DNA of 64,000 nt, taken from assembly GCA_920105625.2 (NCBI GenBank), contig OV050031.1, forward strand, positions 86,809,995 to 86,873,994. The letters are read 5' to 3'. The notes under the pieces were generated by a model. The model did not search any database. It saw only the letters and a program-made list of their open reading frames with translations, and was not told the origin of the DNA. This DNA comes from Clusia tigrina. Taxonomy: Eukaryota; Arthropoda; Insecta; Diptera; Clusiidae. Shown piece by piece: positions 10,006-21,038 of the stretch; positions within the stretch are counted from its first letter, which is position 1; every line of letters begins with the position of its first letter. The translations under genes were made by a program, and so were the position numbers.

Positions 10006-11565
10006 GTGTCTCAGTCGGCGTTGCAGCCTCTGTTAGCGTCGCAGACTCTTTCAGCGTCGCAGCCTCTGTCAGCGTCTCTGAAGGCGTCTCAGTCGCTGCC
10101 GCTGTCGACAGGGGGTCTGCTGCCTTCTCTATGCCTATATCTACCCCTACCTGCCTCAGTCGGCGTCAGAGTCGGATTCTCTGCCTCTGTCAGCGTCTCT
10201 GTAGGTGTCTCAGACGCTGCCACTGTCGAGTGGGGGGTCTGCTGCCTTCTCTATGCCTCTGTCAGCGTCGCAGCCTCTGTCAGCGTCTCTGTAGGCGTCT
10301 CAGTCGCTGCCGCTGTCGACTGGGGGTCTGCTACCTTCTCTATGCCTATATCTACCCCTACCTGCCTCAGTCGGCGTCACAGTCGGCTTCGCAGCCTCTG
10401 TCAGCGTCTCTGTAGGTGTCTCAGTCGCTGCCACTGTCGAGTGGGGGGTCTGCTGCCTTCTCTATGCCTCTGTCAGCGTCGCAGCCTCTGTCAGCTTCTC
10501 TGTAGGTGTCTCAGTCGCTGCCGCCGTCGATTGGGGGGTCTGCTGCCTTCTCTATGCCAATATCTACCCCTATCTGCCTCAGTTAGCGTCTCAGTCAGGA
10601 TCGCACCCTCTGTCAGCGTGTCTGTAGGCGTCTCAGTCGCTGCCGCCGTCGATTGGGGGGGTCGGCTGCCTTCTCTATGCCAATATCTACTCTTAATTGC
10701 CTCAGTCGGCGTCGCAGCCTCTGTCAGCGTCTCTGTAGGCGTCTCAGTTGCTGCCGCTGTCGATTGGGGGGTTTGCTGCCTTCTCTATGCCAATATCTAC
10801 CCCTATCTGCCTCAGTCGGCGTCTGAGTCGGCGTCGCAGTCTCTTGTCAGCGTCTCTGTAGGCATCTCAGTCGTTGCCGCTGCCGATTGGGGGTCTGCTG
10901 CCTTCTTTATGCCTATATTTATCCCTATCTGCCTCAGTCGGAGTCTTAGTCGGCATCGCAGCCTCTGTCAGCGTCTCTGTAGGTGTTTCAGTCTCTGCCG
11001 CTGTCGATTGGGGGGTCTGCTGCCAACTGTATTCCTATATCTACCCCTATCTGCCTCAGTCGGCATCTCAGTCGGCGTCGCAGCCTCTATCAGCGTCTTT
11101 GTAGGCGTCTCAGTCGCTGCCGCTGTCGATTGGGGGCTCTGCTGCCTTCTCTATGCCTATATCTACCCTATCTGCCTCAGTCGGCGTCTCAGCCTCTGTC
11201 AGAGTCTCTGTAGGCGTCTCAGTTGTTGCCGCTGTCGATTGGTGGATATGCTGCCTTCTCTATGCGTATATCTGCCCCTACCTGCCTCAGTCGGCATCTC
11301 AGTCGGCGTCGCAGCCTCTACCAGCATCTCTGTAGGCGTCTCAGTTGTTGCCGCTGTCGATTGGAGGGTCTGCTGCGTCTCTATGCCAATATCTACCCCT
11401 ACCTGCCTCAGTCGGCGTCACAGTAGGCTTCTCAGCCTCTGTCAGCGTCTCTGTGGGTGTATCAATCGCTGCCGCTGTCGATGGGGGGTCTGCTGCCTTC
11501 TCTATGCCAATATCTACCCCTCTCTGCCACAGTCGGGGTCTCAGCCTCTGTCAGAGTCTCTCTAG
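10006..11565 (+). other. Longest open frame (519 codons), judged non-coding
   Basis: This is the longest open frame in the window. It is not called as a gene. Its translation is only the satellite read in rotating frames: SASVGVSVGV-like, SRRLSRRRSL-like and SQSASQPLSA-like stretches alternate as each 122-bp unit shifts the frame by two. It stays open because several monomers have lengths other than 122 bp (including the 90-bp units) and so skip the frame with the TAG. Its parts recur elsewhere broken into shorter frames with the stop restored. No conserved domain, signal peptide or start context is seen. Other long frames of the same kind are 44010-45422, 31981-33285, 37468-38655 and 62226-63413. 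Confidence 0.88.
10231..10320 (+). repeat. Short 90-bp monomer class
   Basis: From one G-tract (TGGGGGGTC at 10231) to the next (10321) is 90 bp. The core goes straight from CTCTATGCC into TCTGTCAGCGTCGCAG, so the TATATCTACCCC part and nearby hexamers are missing. A second 90-bp unit follows at 10442-10531. The pair, separated by one ordinary monomer, recurs near 24.9/25.15, 31.57/31.78, 45.25/45.46, 49.55/49.76 and 38.75 kb, and single members occur near 56.44 and 63.5 kb. Confidence 0.88.
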
Positions 11566-11765
11566 GCGTCTCAGTCGCTGCCGCTGTCGATTGGGGGGTC
11601 TGCTGCCTTCTGTATGCCTATATCTACCCCTATCTGCCTCAGTCGGCATCTCAGTCGGCGTCGCAGCCTCTACCAGCATCTCTGTAGGCGTCTCAGTTGT
11701 TGCCGCTGTCGATTGAAGGGTCTGCTGCGTCTCTATGCCTATATCTACCCCTACCTGCCTCAGTC

Positions 11766-11837
11766 GGCGTCATAGTCGGCGTCACAGTCGGCGTCACAGT
11801 CGGCGTCACAGTCGGCGTCACAGTCGGCTTCTCAGCC
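11766..11837 (+). repeat. GGCGTCACAGTC expansion, 6 steps
   Basis: GGC at 11766, 11778, 11790, 11802, 11814 and 11826; the first step is GGCGTCATAGTC and the last is GGCTTCTCAG. Related runs at 28631 and 53363 have five steps. Confidence 0.94.
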
Positions 11838-12166
11838 TCTGTCAGCGTCTCTGTGGGTGTATCAATCGCTGCCGCTGTCGATGGGGGGTCTGCTGCCTTC
11901 TCTATGCCAATATCTACCCCTCTCTGCCACAGTCGGGGTCTCATTTGGCGTCGCAGCCTCTGTCAGCGTCTCTGTAGGCGTCTCAGTCGCTGCCGCTGTC
12001 GATTGGGGGGTCTGCTGCCTTCTCTATGCCTGTATTTTCCTCTATCTGTCTCAGTCGGTGTCACAGCGTCTATCAGCTTCTCTGTAGGCGTCTCAGTTGT
12101 TGCCGCTGTCGATTGGGTTCTCTGCTGCCTTCTCTATGCCTATTTCTAACCATCTCTGCCTCAGTC

Positions 12167-12220
12167 GGCGTCGCAGCCTCTGTCGGCGTCGCAGCCTCTG
12201 TCGGCATCGCAGCCTCTGTC
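12167..12220 (+). repeat. 18-bp repeat run, 3 copies
   Basis: GGCGTCGCAGCCTCTGTC at 12167 and 12185 and GGCATCGCAGCCTCTGTC at 12203. Runs of three also occur at 28910 and 53752, and a contracted single copy occurs at 44080 in the same surrounding monomer. 18 bp is three hexamers. Confidence 0.92.
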
Positions 12221-12882
12221 AGCGCCTCTGTAGGCGTCTCAGTCGCTACCGCTGTCAATTGGGGGGTCTGGTGATTTATCTATGCCTATCTCTTCCCCTA
12301 TCTGCCTCAGTCGGCGCCACAATCGGATTCGCAGCCTCTGTCAGCGTCTCTGTAGGTGTCTCAGTCGCTGCCGATGTCGATTGGGGGGTCTACTGCCTTC
12401 TCTATGGCTATGTCTACCCCTCTCAGCCTTAGTCGGCGTCTCAGTCATCATCGCAGCCTCTGTCAGCATATATGTCGGCGTCTCAGTGGCTGCCGCTATC
12501 GACTGGGGGGTCTGCTGCTTTCTCTATGCCAATATCTACCCCTATCTGCCTCAGTCAGTGTCTCAGTCAACGTCGCACCCTCTTTCAGCGTCTCTGTAGG
12601 CGTGTACGTCGCTGCCGCTGTCGATTGGGGGGTCTGCTGCCTTCTCTATGCCTATATTTACCCCTATCTGCCGCAGTCGGCATCTCAGTCGGCGTCGCAG
12701 CCTCTATCAGCGTCTCTGTAGGCGTCCCAGTTGTTGCCGCTGTCAATTGGGTTGTCTGCTGCCTTCTCTATGCCTATATCTACCCCTATCTGCCTCAGTC
12801 GGCGTCGCAGCCTCTGTCAGAGTCTCTGTACGCGTTTTAGTCGCTGCCGCTGTCGATTGGAGGTCCGCTGCTTTCTCTATGC

Positions 12883-12890
12883 CAATCGTC
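12883..12890 (+). repeat. Rare CAATCGTC core variant
   Basis: CAATCGTC replaces CAATATCTACC in a shortened core followed by TCTCTGCCTCAGTCGGGATC. I find it at 12883, 13231, 14349, 29382, 34291, 54222 and 58957. The spacings 29382/54222 (24840) and 34291/58957 (24666) match the superperiod. Confidence 0.9.
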
Positions 12891-13071
12891 TCTCTGCCTC
12901 AGTCGGGATCTCAGTCGGCGTCGCAGCCTCTGTCAGCGTCTTTGTAGGCGTCTCAGTCGCTGCCGCTGTCGATTGGGGGGTCTGCTGCCTTCTCTTTGCC
13001 TATATTTACCTCTATCTGCCTCAGTCGGCATCTCAGTCGGCGTCGCAGCCTCTGTCCGCGTCTCTGTAGGC

Positions 13072-15046
13072 ATTTCAGCCATTGCCTCTGTCGATTGGGG
13101 GGTCTGCCATCTTCTCTATGCCTATATCTACCCATATCTGCCTCAGTCGGCGTCGCAGCCTCTGTCAGAGTCTCTGTACGCGTTTTAGTCGCTGCCGCTG
13201 TCGATTGGAGGTCCGCTGCTTTCTCTATGCCAATCGTCTCTCTGCCTCAGTCGGGATCTCAGTCGGCATCGCAGCCTCTGTCAGCGTCTTTGTAGGCGTC
13301 TCAGTCGCTGTCGCTGTCGATTGGGGGGTCTGCTGCCTTCTCTTTGCCTATATTTACCTCTATCTGCCTCAGTCGGCATCACAGTCGGCGTCGCAGCCTC
13401 TATCAGCGTCTCTGTAGGCGTTTCAGTTGTTGCCGCTGTCGATTGGGTTGTCTGCTGCCTTCTCTATGCCTATATCTACCCCTATATGTACCCCTACCTG
13501 CCTCAGTTGGCGTCACAGTCGGCTTCTCCGCCTCTGTCAGCGTCTCTGTAGGCGTCTCAGTTGTTGCCGCTGTCGATTGGGGGGGTCTGCTGCTCTCTCT
13601 ATGCCAATATCTACCCCTATTTGTCTCTATCGGCGTCGCAGTCTCTGTCAGCGTCTCTGTAGGCGTCTCAGTCGCAGCCGTTGTCGATTGAGGGGTCTGC
13701 TGCCTTCTCTATGCCTATATCTACCTCTACCTGCCTCAGTCGCCGTCACAGTCGGCGTCGCAGCCTCTTTCAGCATCTCTGTAGGCGTCTCAGTCCCTGC
13801 CACTGTCGATTGGGGGGTCCGCTGCCTTCTCTATTCCAATATCTAGCCCTCTCTGCCTTAGTCGGCGTCTCAGTCGGCGTCGCAGCCTCTGTCAGCGTCT
13901 CTGTAGGCGTCTCAGTCGCTGCCGCTGTTGATTAGGGGGTCTGCTGCCTTCATTTTGCCTATATTTACCTCTATCAGCCTCAGTCGGCATCTCAGTCGGC
14001 GTCGCAGCCTCTATCAGCGTCTCTGTAGGCGTCTCAGTTGTTGCCGCTGTCGATTTGGGGGGTCTGCTGACTTCTCTATGCCTATGTCTACCCCTGTCTG
14101 CCTCAGTCGGCGTCTCAGTCGGCGTCACAGCGTCTGTCACCGTCGCACCCTCTGTCAGCGTCGCACCCTCTGTCAGCGTCTCTGTAGGCGTTTCAGCCAT
14201 TGCCTCTGTCGATTGGGGGGTCTGCCATCTTCTCTATGCCTATATCTACCCATATCTGCCTCAGTCGGCGTCGCAGCCTCTGTCAGAGTCTCTGTACGCG
14301 TTTTAGTCGCTGCCGCTGTCGATTGGAGGTCCGCTGCTTTCTCTATGCCAATCGTCTCTCTGCCTCAGTCGGGATCTCAGTCGGCGTCGCAGCCTCTGTG
14401 AGCGTCTTTGTAGGCGTCTCAGTCGCTGTCGCTGTCGATTGGGGGGTCTGCTGCCTTCTCTTTGCCTATATTTACCTCTATCTGCCTCAGTCGGCATCTC
14501 AGTCGGCGTCGCAGCCTCTATCAGCGTCTCTGTAGGCGTTTCAGTTGTTGCCGCTGTCGATTGGGTTGTCTGCTGCCTTCTCTATGCCTATATCTACCCC
14601 CATATGTTCCCCTACCTGCCTCAGTTGGCGTCACAGTCGGCTTCTCCGCCTCTGTCAGCGTCTCTGTAGGCGTCTCAGTTGTTGCCGCTGTCGATTGGGG
14701 GGGGGGGGGGGTCTGCTGCTCTCTCTATGCCAATATCTACCCCTATTTGTCTCTATCGGCGTCGCAGTCTCTGTCAGCGTCTCTGTAGGCGTCTCAGTCG
14801 CAGCCGTTGTCGATTGAGGGGTCTGCTGCCTTCTCTATGCCTATATCTACCTCTACCTGCCTCAGTCGCCGTCACAGTCGGCGTCACAGCCACTTTCAGC
14901 ATCTCTGTAGGCGTCTCAGTCCCTGCCGCTGTCGATTGGGGGGTCCGCTGCCTTCTCTATTCCAATATCTAGCCCTCTCTGCCTTAGTCGGCGTCTCAGT
15001 CGGCGTCGCAGCCTCTGTCAGCGTGTCTGTAGGCGTCTCAGTCGCC
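13072..15046. repeat. Local tandem duplication, period 1118-1126 bp
   Basis: The segment from about 13072 to 13920 recurs at about 14190 to 15046. Matched points are 13082/14200, 13231/14349, 13344/14462 and 13427/14545 (all 1118 apart) and 13681/14807 (1126 apart). The 8-bp change lies at the core at 14697, where six or seven G have become fifteen. Both copies carry the CAATCGTC core and the GATTGAGGGG monomer. Confidence 0.85.
14697..14711 (+). repeat. G15 homopolymer tract
   Basis: Fifteen consecutive G at the start of a core where most monomers have five to seven. It is the longest in the window and is absent from the tandem partner near 13580, which has seven. Confidence 0.9.
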
Positions 15047-16772
15047 ACCGCTGTCGATTAGGGGTTCTGCTGCCTTCTCTATTCCTATCTCTACCCCTAC
15101 CTGCCTCAGTTGGCGTCACAGTCGGCTTCTCAGCCTCTGTCAGCGTCTCTGTAGGTATCTCAGTTGTTGCCGCTGTCGATTGGGGGGTTTGCTGCCTTCT
15201 CTATGTCAATATCTACCCTATCTGCCTCAGTCCGCGAATCAGCCTCTGTCAGAGATTCTGTAGGCGTCTCAGTTGTTGCCGCTGTCGATTGGGTTGTCTG
15301 CTGCCTTCTCTATGCCTATGTCTAACCATCTCTGCCTCAGTCGGTGTCTCAGTCAGCGTGGCAGCCTATGTCAGCGTCTCTGTAGCCGTCTCAGTCGCTG
15401 CCGCTGTCGATTGTTGGGTCTGCTGCGTCTCTATGCCTATATCTAGCCCTACCTGCCTCAGTCGACGTCACAGTAGGCTTCTCAGCCTCTGTCAGCGTCT
15501 CTGTATTTGTCTCAGTCGCTGCCGCTGTCGATTGAAGGGTCTGCTGCCTTCTCAATGCCCATATCTACCCTTATCTGCCTCAGTCGTCGTCTCAGTCGGC
15601 GTCGCAGCCTCTGTCAGCGTCTCTGAATGCGTCTCAGTCGCTGCCGCTGTCGATTGGTTGGTCTTCTGCCTTCTCTATGCCTATATCTACCCCTATCTGC
15701 CTCAGTCGGCGTCTCAGTCGGCTTCTCAACCTCTGTCAGCGTCTCTGTGGGTGTATCAGTCGCTGCCGCTGTTGATTGGGGGGTCTGCTGCCTTCTCTAT
15801 GCCTATATCTACTCTTATCTGCCTCGGTCGTCGTCTCAGTCGGCGTCGCAGCCTCTGTCAGCGTCTCTGAATGCGTGTCAGTCGCTACCGCTGTCGATTG
15901 GAGGGTCTGCTGCCTTCTCTATGCCTATATTTACCTCTATCTGCCTTAGTCGGTGTCACAGCGTCTATAAGCGTCTCTGTAGGCGTCTCAGTTGTTGCCG
16001 CTGTCGATTGGGTACTCTGCTGCCTTCTCTATGCCTATTTCTAACCATCTCTGCCTCAGTCGGCGTCCCTGCGTCTGTCGGCGTCGCAACCTCTGTCGGC
16101 GTCGCAGCCTCTGTCAGCGTCGCAGCCTCTCTCACCGTCTCTGTAGGCATCTCAGTTGTTGCAGCTGTCGATTGGAGGGTCTGCTGCCTTCTCTATGCCT
16201 ATGTCTACCCCTACATGCCTCAGTTGGCGTCACAGTCGGCTTCTCAGCCTCTGTCAGCGTCTCTGTAGGCGTCTCAGTTGTTGCCGCTGTCGATTTGGGG
16301 GGTCTGCTGCCTTATCTATACCAATATTTACCCTTATCTGCCTCAGTCGGCGTCGCAGCCTCTGTCCGCGTCTCTGTAGGCGTCTCAGCAGCTGCCGCTG
16401 TCGATTGGGGGGTCTGCAACCTTCTCTATGCCTATATCTACCCCTATCTGCCTCAGTCGGCGTCTAAGTCGGCGTGGCAGCCTCTTTCAGCGTCTCTGTA
16501 GGCGTCTCTGCCGCTGCCGCTGTCGATTGGGGGGTCTGCCACCTTCTCTATGCCTATATCTACCCCTATCTGCCTCAGTCGGCGTCTCAGTCGGCGTCGC
16601 AGCCTCTTTCAGCGTCTCTGTAGGCGTCTCAGTCCCTGCCGCTGTCGATTGGGGGGTCCGCTGCCTTCTCTATGCCAATATCTAGCCCTCTATGCCTTAG
16701 TCGGCGTCTCAGTCGGCATCGCAGCCTCTCTCAGTGTCTATGTCGGCGCCAAAGTCGCTGCCGCTGTCGATT

Positions 16773-16785
16773 GGGGGGGGGGGGG
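16773..16785 (+). repeat. G13 homopolymer tract
   Basis: Thirteen G at the same core position as the G12 tract at 6222, its duplication partner (offset about 10552). Confidence 0.9.
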
Positions 16786-16901
16786 TCTGCTGCCGTCTCT
16801 ATGCCAATATCTACCCCTATCTGCCTCAGTCAGCGTCTCAGTCAGCGTCGCACCCACTGTCAGCATCTCTATGCCAATGTCTAACCATCTCTGCCTCAGT
16901 C

Positions 16902-16961
16902 GGCGTTTCAGTCGGCGTCTCAGTCAGCGTCTCAGTCGGCGTCTCTGTCGGCGTCGCAGCC
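16902..16961 (+). repeat. 12-bp expansion, 5 copies, one AGCG variant
   Basis: Steps at 16902, 16914, 16926 (AGCG), 16938 and 16950. It shares GGCGTTTCAGTC with its duplication partner at 6350. Confidence 0.93.
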
Positions 16962-19520
16962 TCTGTCAGCGTCTCTGTTGTCGTCTCAGTCGCTGCCGCT
17001 GTCGATTAGGGGGTCTGCTGCGTTCTCTAGGCCAATATCTACCCTTATCTGCCTCAGTCGGCGTCTCAGTCGGCGTCACAGCCTCTGTCAGCGTCTCTGA
17101 ATGCGTCTCAGTCACTGCCGCTGTCGATTGGAGGGTCTGATGCTTTCTCTATGCCTATATCTACTCCTATCTGCCTCAGTCGGAGTCTCAGTCGGCATCG
17201 TAGCTTCTGTCAGCGTCTATGTAGGCGTCTCAGTCGCTGCCGCTGTCGATTGGGGGTCTGATGCCTTCTCTATGCCTATATCTTCCCCTACCTGCCTCAG
17301 TCGGAGTCTCAGTCGGCATCGCAGCCTCTGTCAGCGTCTATGTAGGCGTCTCAGTCGCTGCCGCCGTCGATTGGGGGGTCTGCTGCCTTCTCTATGCCAA
17401 TATATACCCTTATCTGCCTCAGTCGGCGTCGCAGCCTCTGTCAGCGTCTCTGTAGGCGTTTCAGTTGTTGCCGCTGTCGATTGGTTGGTCAGCTGCCTTC
17501 TCTATGCCTATATCTACCAAGACCTGCCTCAGTCGGCGTCACAGTCGGCTTCGCGGCCTCTGTCAGCGTCTCTGTAGGCGTGTCAGTAGGCGTCTCAGCC
17601 GCTGCCGCTGTCGATTGGGGGTTCTGCAGCGTTCTCTATGCCTATATCTACCCCTATCTGCCTCAGTCGACGTCTCAGTCGAAGTCGCAGCCTCTGTCAG
17701 CGTCTTTGTAGGCGCCTCAGTCGCTGCCGCTGTCGATTGGGGGCTCTGCTGCCTTCTCTATGCCTATATCTACCCTTATCTGCCTCAGTCGGCGTCTCAG
17801 TCGGCGTCGCTGCCTTTGTCAGCCTCTCTGAATGCGTCTCAGTCGCTGCCGCTGTCGATTGGTTGGTCTTCCGCCTTCTCTATGCCTATATCTACCCCTA
17901 TCTGCCTCAGTCGGCGTCTCAGTCGGCTTCTCAACCTCTGTCAGCGTCTCTGTGGGTGTATCAGTCGCTGCCGCTGTTGATTGGGGGGTCTGCTGCCTTC
18001 TCTATGCCTATATCTACTCTTATCTGCCTCAGTCGTCGTCTCAGTCGGCGTCGCAGCCTCTGTCAGCGTCTCTGAATGCGTGTCAGTCGCTACCGCTGTC
18101 GATTGGAGGGTCTGCTGCCTTCTCTATGCCTATATTTACCTCTATCTGCCTCAGTCGGCGTCGCTGCGTCTGTCGGCGTCGCAACCTCTGTCGGCGTCGC
18201 AGCCTCTGTCAGCGTCGCAGCCTCTCTCACCGTCTCTGTAGGCGTCTCAGTTGTTACAGCTGTCGATTGGAGGGTCTGCTGCCTTCTCTATGCCTATGTC
18301 TACCCCTACATACCTCAGTTGGCGTCACAGTCGGCTTCTCAGCCTCTGTCAGCGTCTCTGTAGGCGTCTCAGTTGTTGCCGCTGTAGATTTGGGGGGTCT
18401 GCTGCCTTATCTATGCCAATATTTACCCTTATCTGCCTCAGTCGTCGTCTCAGTCGGCGTCGCAGCCTCTGTCCGCGTCTCTGTAGGCGTCTCAGCAGCT
18501 GCCGCTGTCGATTGGGGAGTCTGCCACCTTCTCTATGCCTATATCTACCCCTATCTGCCTCAGTCGGCATCTAAGTCGGCGTCGCAGCCTCTTTCAGCGT
18601 CTCTGTAGGCGTCTCAGCCGCTGCCGCTGTCGATTGGGGGGTCTGCCACCTTCTCTATGCCTATATCTACCCCTATCTGCCTCAGTCGGCGTCTCAGTCG
18701 GCGTCGCAGCCTCTTTCAGCATCTCTGTAGGCGTCTCAGTCCCTGCCGCTGTCGATTGGGGGGTCCGCTGCCTTCTCTATTCCAATATCTAGCCCTCTCT
18801 GCCTTAGTCGGCGTCTCAGTCGGCGTCGCAGCCTCTGTCAGCGTCTCTGTAGGCGTCTCAGTCGCTGCCGCTGTTGATTAGGGGGTCTGCTGCCTTCTCT
18901 TTGCCTATATTTACCTCTATCAGCCTCAGTCGGCATCTCAGTCGGCGTCGCAGCCTCTATCAGCGTCTCTGTAGGCGTCTCAGTTGTTGCCGCTGTCGAT
19001 TTGGGGGGTCTGCTGACTTCTCTATGCCTATGTCTACCCCTGTCTGCCTCAGTCGGCGTCTCAGTCGGCGTCACAGCGTCTGTCACCGTCGCACCCTCTG
19101 TCAGCGTCGCACAATCTGTCAGCGTCTCTGTAGGCGTCTCAGTCGCTGCCGCTGTCGATTGGGGGGGGTCTGCTGCTCTCTCTATGCCAATATCTACCCC
19201 TATTTGCCTCAGTCGGCGTCGCAGTCTCTGTCAGCGTCTTTGTAGGCGTCTCAGTCGCTGCCGCTGTGGGTTGGGGTGGTCTGCTACCGTCTCTATGCCT
19301 ATCATTTCCCCTATCTGCCTCAGTCGGCGCCACAGTCGGCATCGCAGCCTCTCTCAGTGTCTATGTCGGCGCCTCAGTCGCTGCCGCTGTCGCTTGGGGA
19401 GGGGTCTGCTGCCGTCTCGATGCCAATATCTACCCCTATCTGCCTCAGTCAGCGTCTCAGTCAGCGTCGCACCCACTGTCAGCGTCTCTATGCCAATGTC
19501 TAACCATCTCTGCCTCAGTC

Positions 19521-19628
19521 GGCGTCTCAGTCGGCGTCTCAGTCGGCGTCTCAGTCGGCGTCTCAGTCGGCGTCTCAGTCGGCGTCTCAGTCGGCGTCTC
19601 AGTCGGCGTCTCTGTCGGCGTCGCAGCC
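19521..19628 (+). repeat. 12-bp expansion, 9 copies (longest in window)
   Basis: GGCG at 19521, 19533, 19545, 19557, 19569, 19581, 19593, 19605 and 19617. The duplication partner at 9104 has six copies; the 36-bp excess exactly explains the offset step from 10417 to 10453 between the two blocks. Confidence 0.96.
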
Positions 19629-21038
19629 TCTGTCAGCGTCTCTGTTGTCGTCTCAGTCGCTGCCGCTGTCGATTGGGGGGTCTGCTGCGTTCTCTATGCC
19701 AATATCTACCCTTATCTGCCTCAGTCGGCGTCTCAGTCGGCGTCACAGCCTCTGTCAGCGTCTCTGAATGCGTCTCAGTCACTGCCGCTGTCGCTTGGAG
19801 GGTCTGATGCCTTCTCTATGCCTATATCTACTCCTATTTGCCTCATTCGGAGTCTCAGTCGGCATCGCAGCTTCTGTCAGCGTCTATGTAGGCGTCTCAG
19901 TCGCTGCCGCTGTCGATTGGGGGTCTGATGCCTTCTCTATGCCTATATCTTCCCCTACCTGCGTCAGTCGGAGTCTCAGTCGGCATCGCAGCCTCTGTCA
20001 GCGTCTATGTAGGCGTCTCAGTCGCTGCCGCCGTCGATTGGGGGGTCTGCTGCCTTCTCTATGCCAATATATACCCTTATCTGCCTCAGTCGGCGTCGCA
20101 GCCTCTGTCAGCGTCTCTGTAGGCGTTTCAGTTGTTGCCGCTGTCGATTGGTTGGTCAGCTGCCTTCTGTATGCCTATATCTACCACCACCTGCCTCAGT
20201 CGGCGTCACAGTCGGCTTCGTGGCCTCTGTCAGCGTCTCTGTAGGCGTGTCTGTAGGCGTCTCAGCCGCTGCCGCTGTCGATTGGGGGTTCTGCAGCGTT
20301 CTCTATGCCTATATCTACCCCTATCTGCCTCAGTCGGCGTCTCAGTCGAAGTCGCAGCCTCTGTCGGCGTCTTTGTAGGCGCCTCAGTCGCTGCCGCTGT
20401 CGATTGGGGGCTCTGCTGCCTTCTCTATGCCTATGTCTAACCATCTCTGCCTCAGTCGGTGTCTCAGTCGGCGTTGCAGCCTCTGTTAGCGTCGCAGACT
20501 CTTTCAGCGTCGCAGCCTCTGTCAGCGTCTCTGTAGGCGTCTCAGTTGCTGCCGCTGTCGATTGGGGGGTCTGCTGCCTTCTCTATGCCAATATCTACCC
20601 CTATCTGCCTCAGTTAGCGTCTCAGTCAGGGTCGCACCCTCTGTCAGCGTGTCTGTAGGCGTCTCAGTCGCTGCCGCCGTCGATTGGGGGGGTCTGCTGC
20701 CTTCTCTATGCTAATATCTACCCTTATCTGCCTCAGTCGGCGTCGCAGCCTCTGTCAGCGTCTCTGTAGGCGTCTCAGTTGCTGCCGCTGTTGATTGGGG
20801 GGTCTGCTGTCTTCTCTATGCCTATATCTACCCCTATATGGCTCAGTCGGCGTCTCAGTCGGCGTCTCAGAAGCCGTCGCAGCCTCTGTCAGCATATCTT
20901 TTGGCGTCTCAGTCGCTGCCGCTGTCGATTGGGGGGTCTGCTGCCTTCTCTACGCCAATATCTACCCCTATCTGCCTCAGTCGGCGTCTGAGTCGGCGTC
21001 GCAGTCTCTTGTCAGCGTCTCTGTAGGCATCTCAGTCG

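Larger units (their letters stand above)
4115..11455. repeat. Large duplicated block, left copy (partner at 15178-21865)
   Basis: Variant monomers in this block recur in the same order at about 15.18-21.87 kb. Matched points include 4565/15627 and 4930/15992 (offset 11062), 5482/16550 (11068), 6549/17101 and 7086/17638 (10552), 8117/18535 (10418), 9315/19768 (10453), 9730/20305 (10575) and 10874/21283 (10409). A shared private variant near the left edge, CAGAGATTCTGTAG, supports common origin. The block contains parts of V copies 1 and 2 and all of copy 3, plus the start of the first U unit. Confidence 0.85.
11456..15177. repeat. Monomer block with local duplications, related to 28.6-30.1 and 53.3-54.9 kb
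   Basis: No gene is seen. The block starts by matching 28562 onward and 53294 onward (the GGCGTCACAGTC expansion, the CTAACCATCT monomer with 18-bp repeats, and the CTCTTCCCCTATC monomer). It then carries three copies of a rare CAATCGTC core (12883, 13231, 14349) and a tandem duplication with an 1118-1126 bp period. The G15 tract at 14697 accounts for the 8-bp growth in that period. Its place between the two copies of the 10.4-kb duplication marks a mosaic junction. Confidence 0.75.

Noticed and set aside
10006..11565. Long open frames (519, 470, 434 and 395 codons) as protein genes
   Set aside because: They are the satellite read in rotating frames. The same sequence elsewhere is interrupted by TAG, frames depend on G-tract length and odd monomers, and no domain or gene context exists.
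14697..14711. Stable G-quadruplex as a feature of every monomer
   Set aside because: Most monomers have one G run only, so four tracts would be far apart. Only the longest runs could fold alone, and that is untested.
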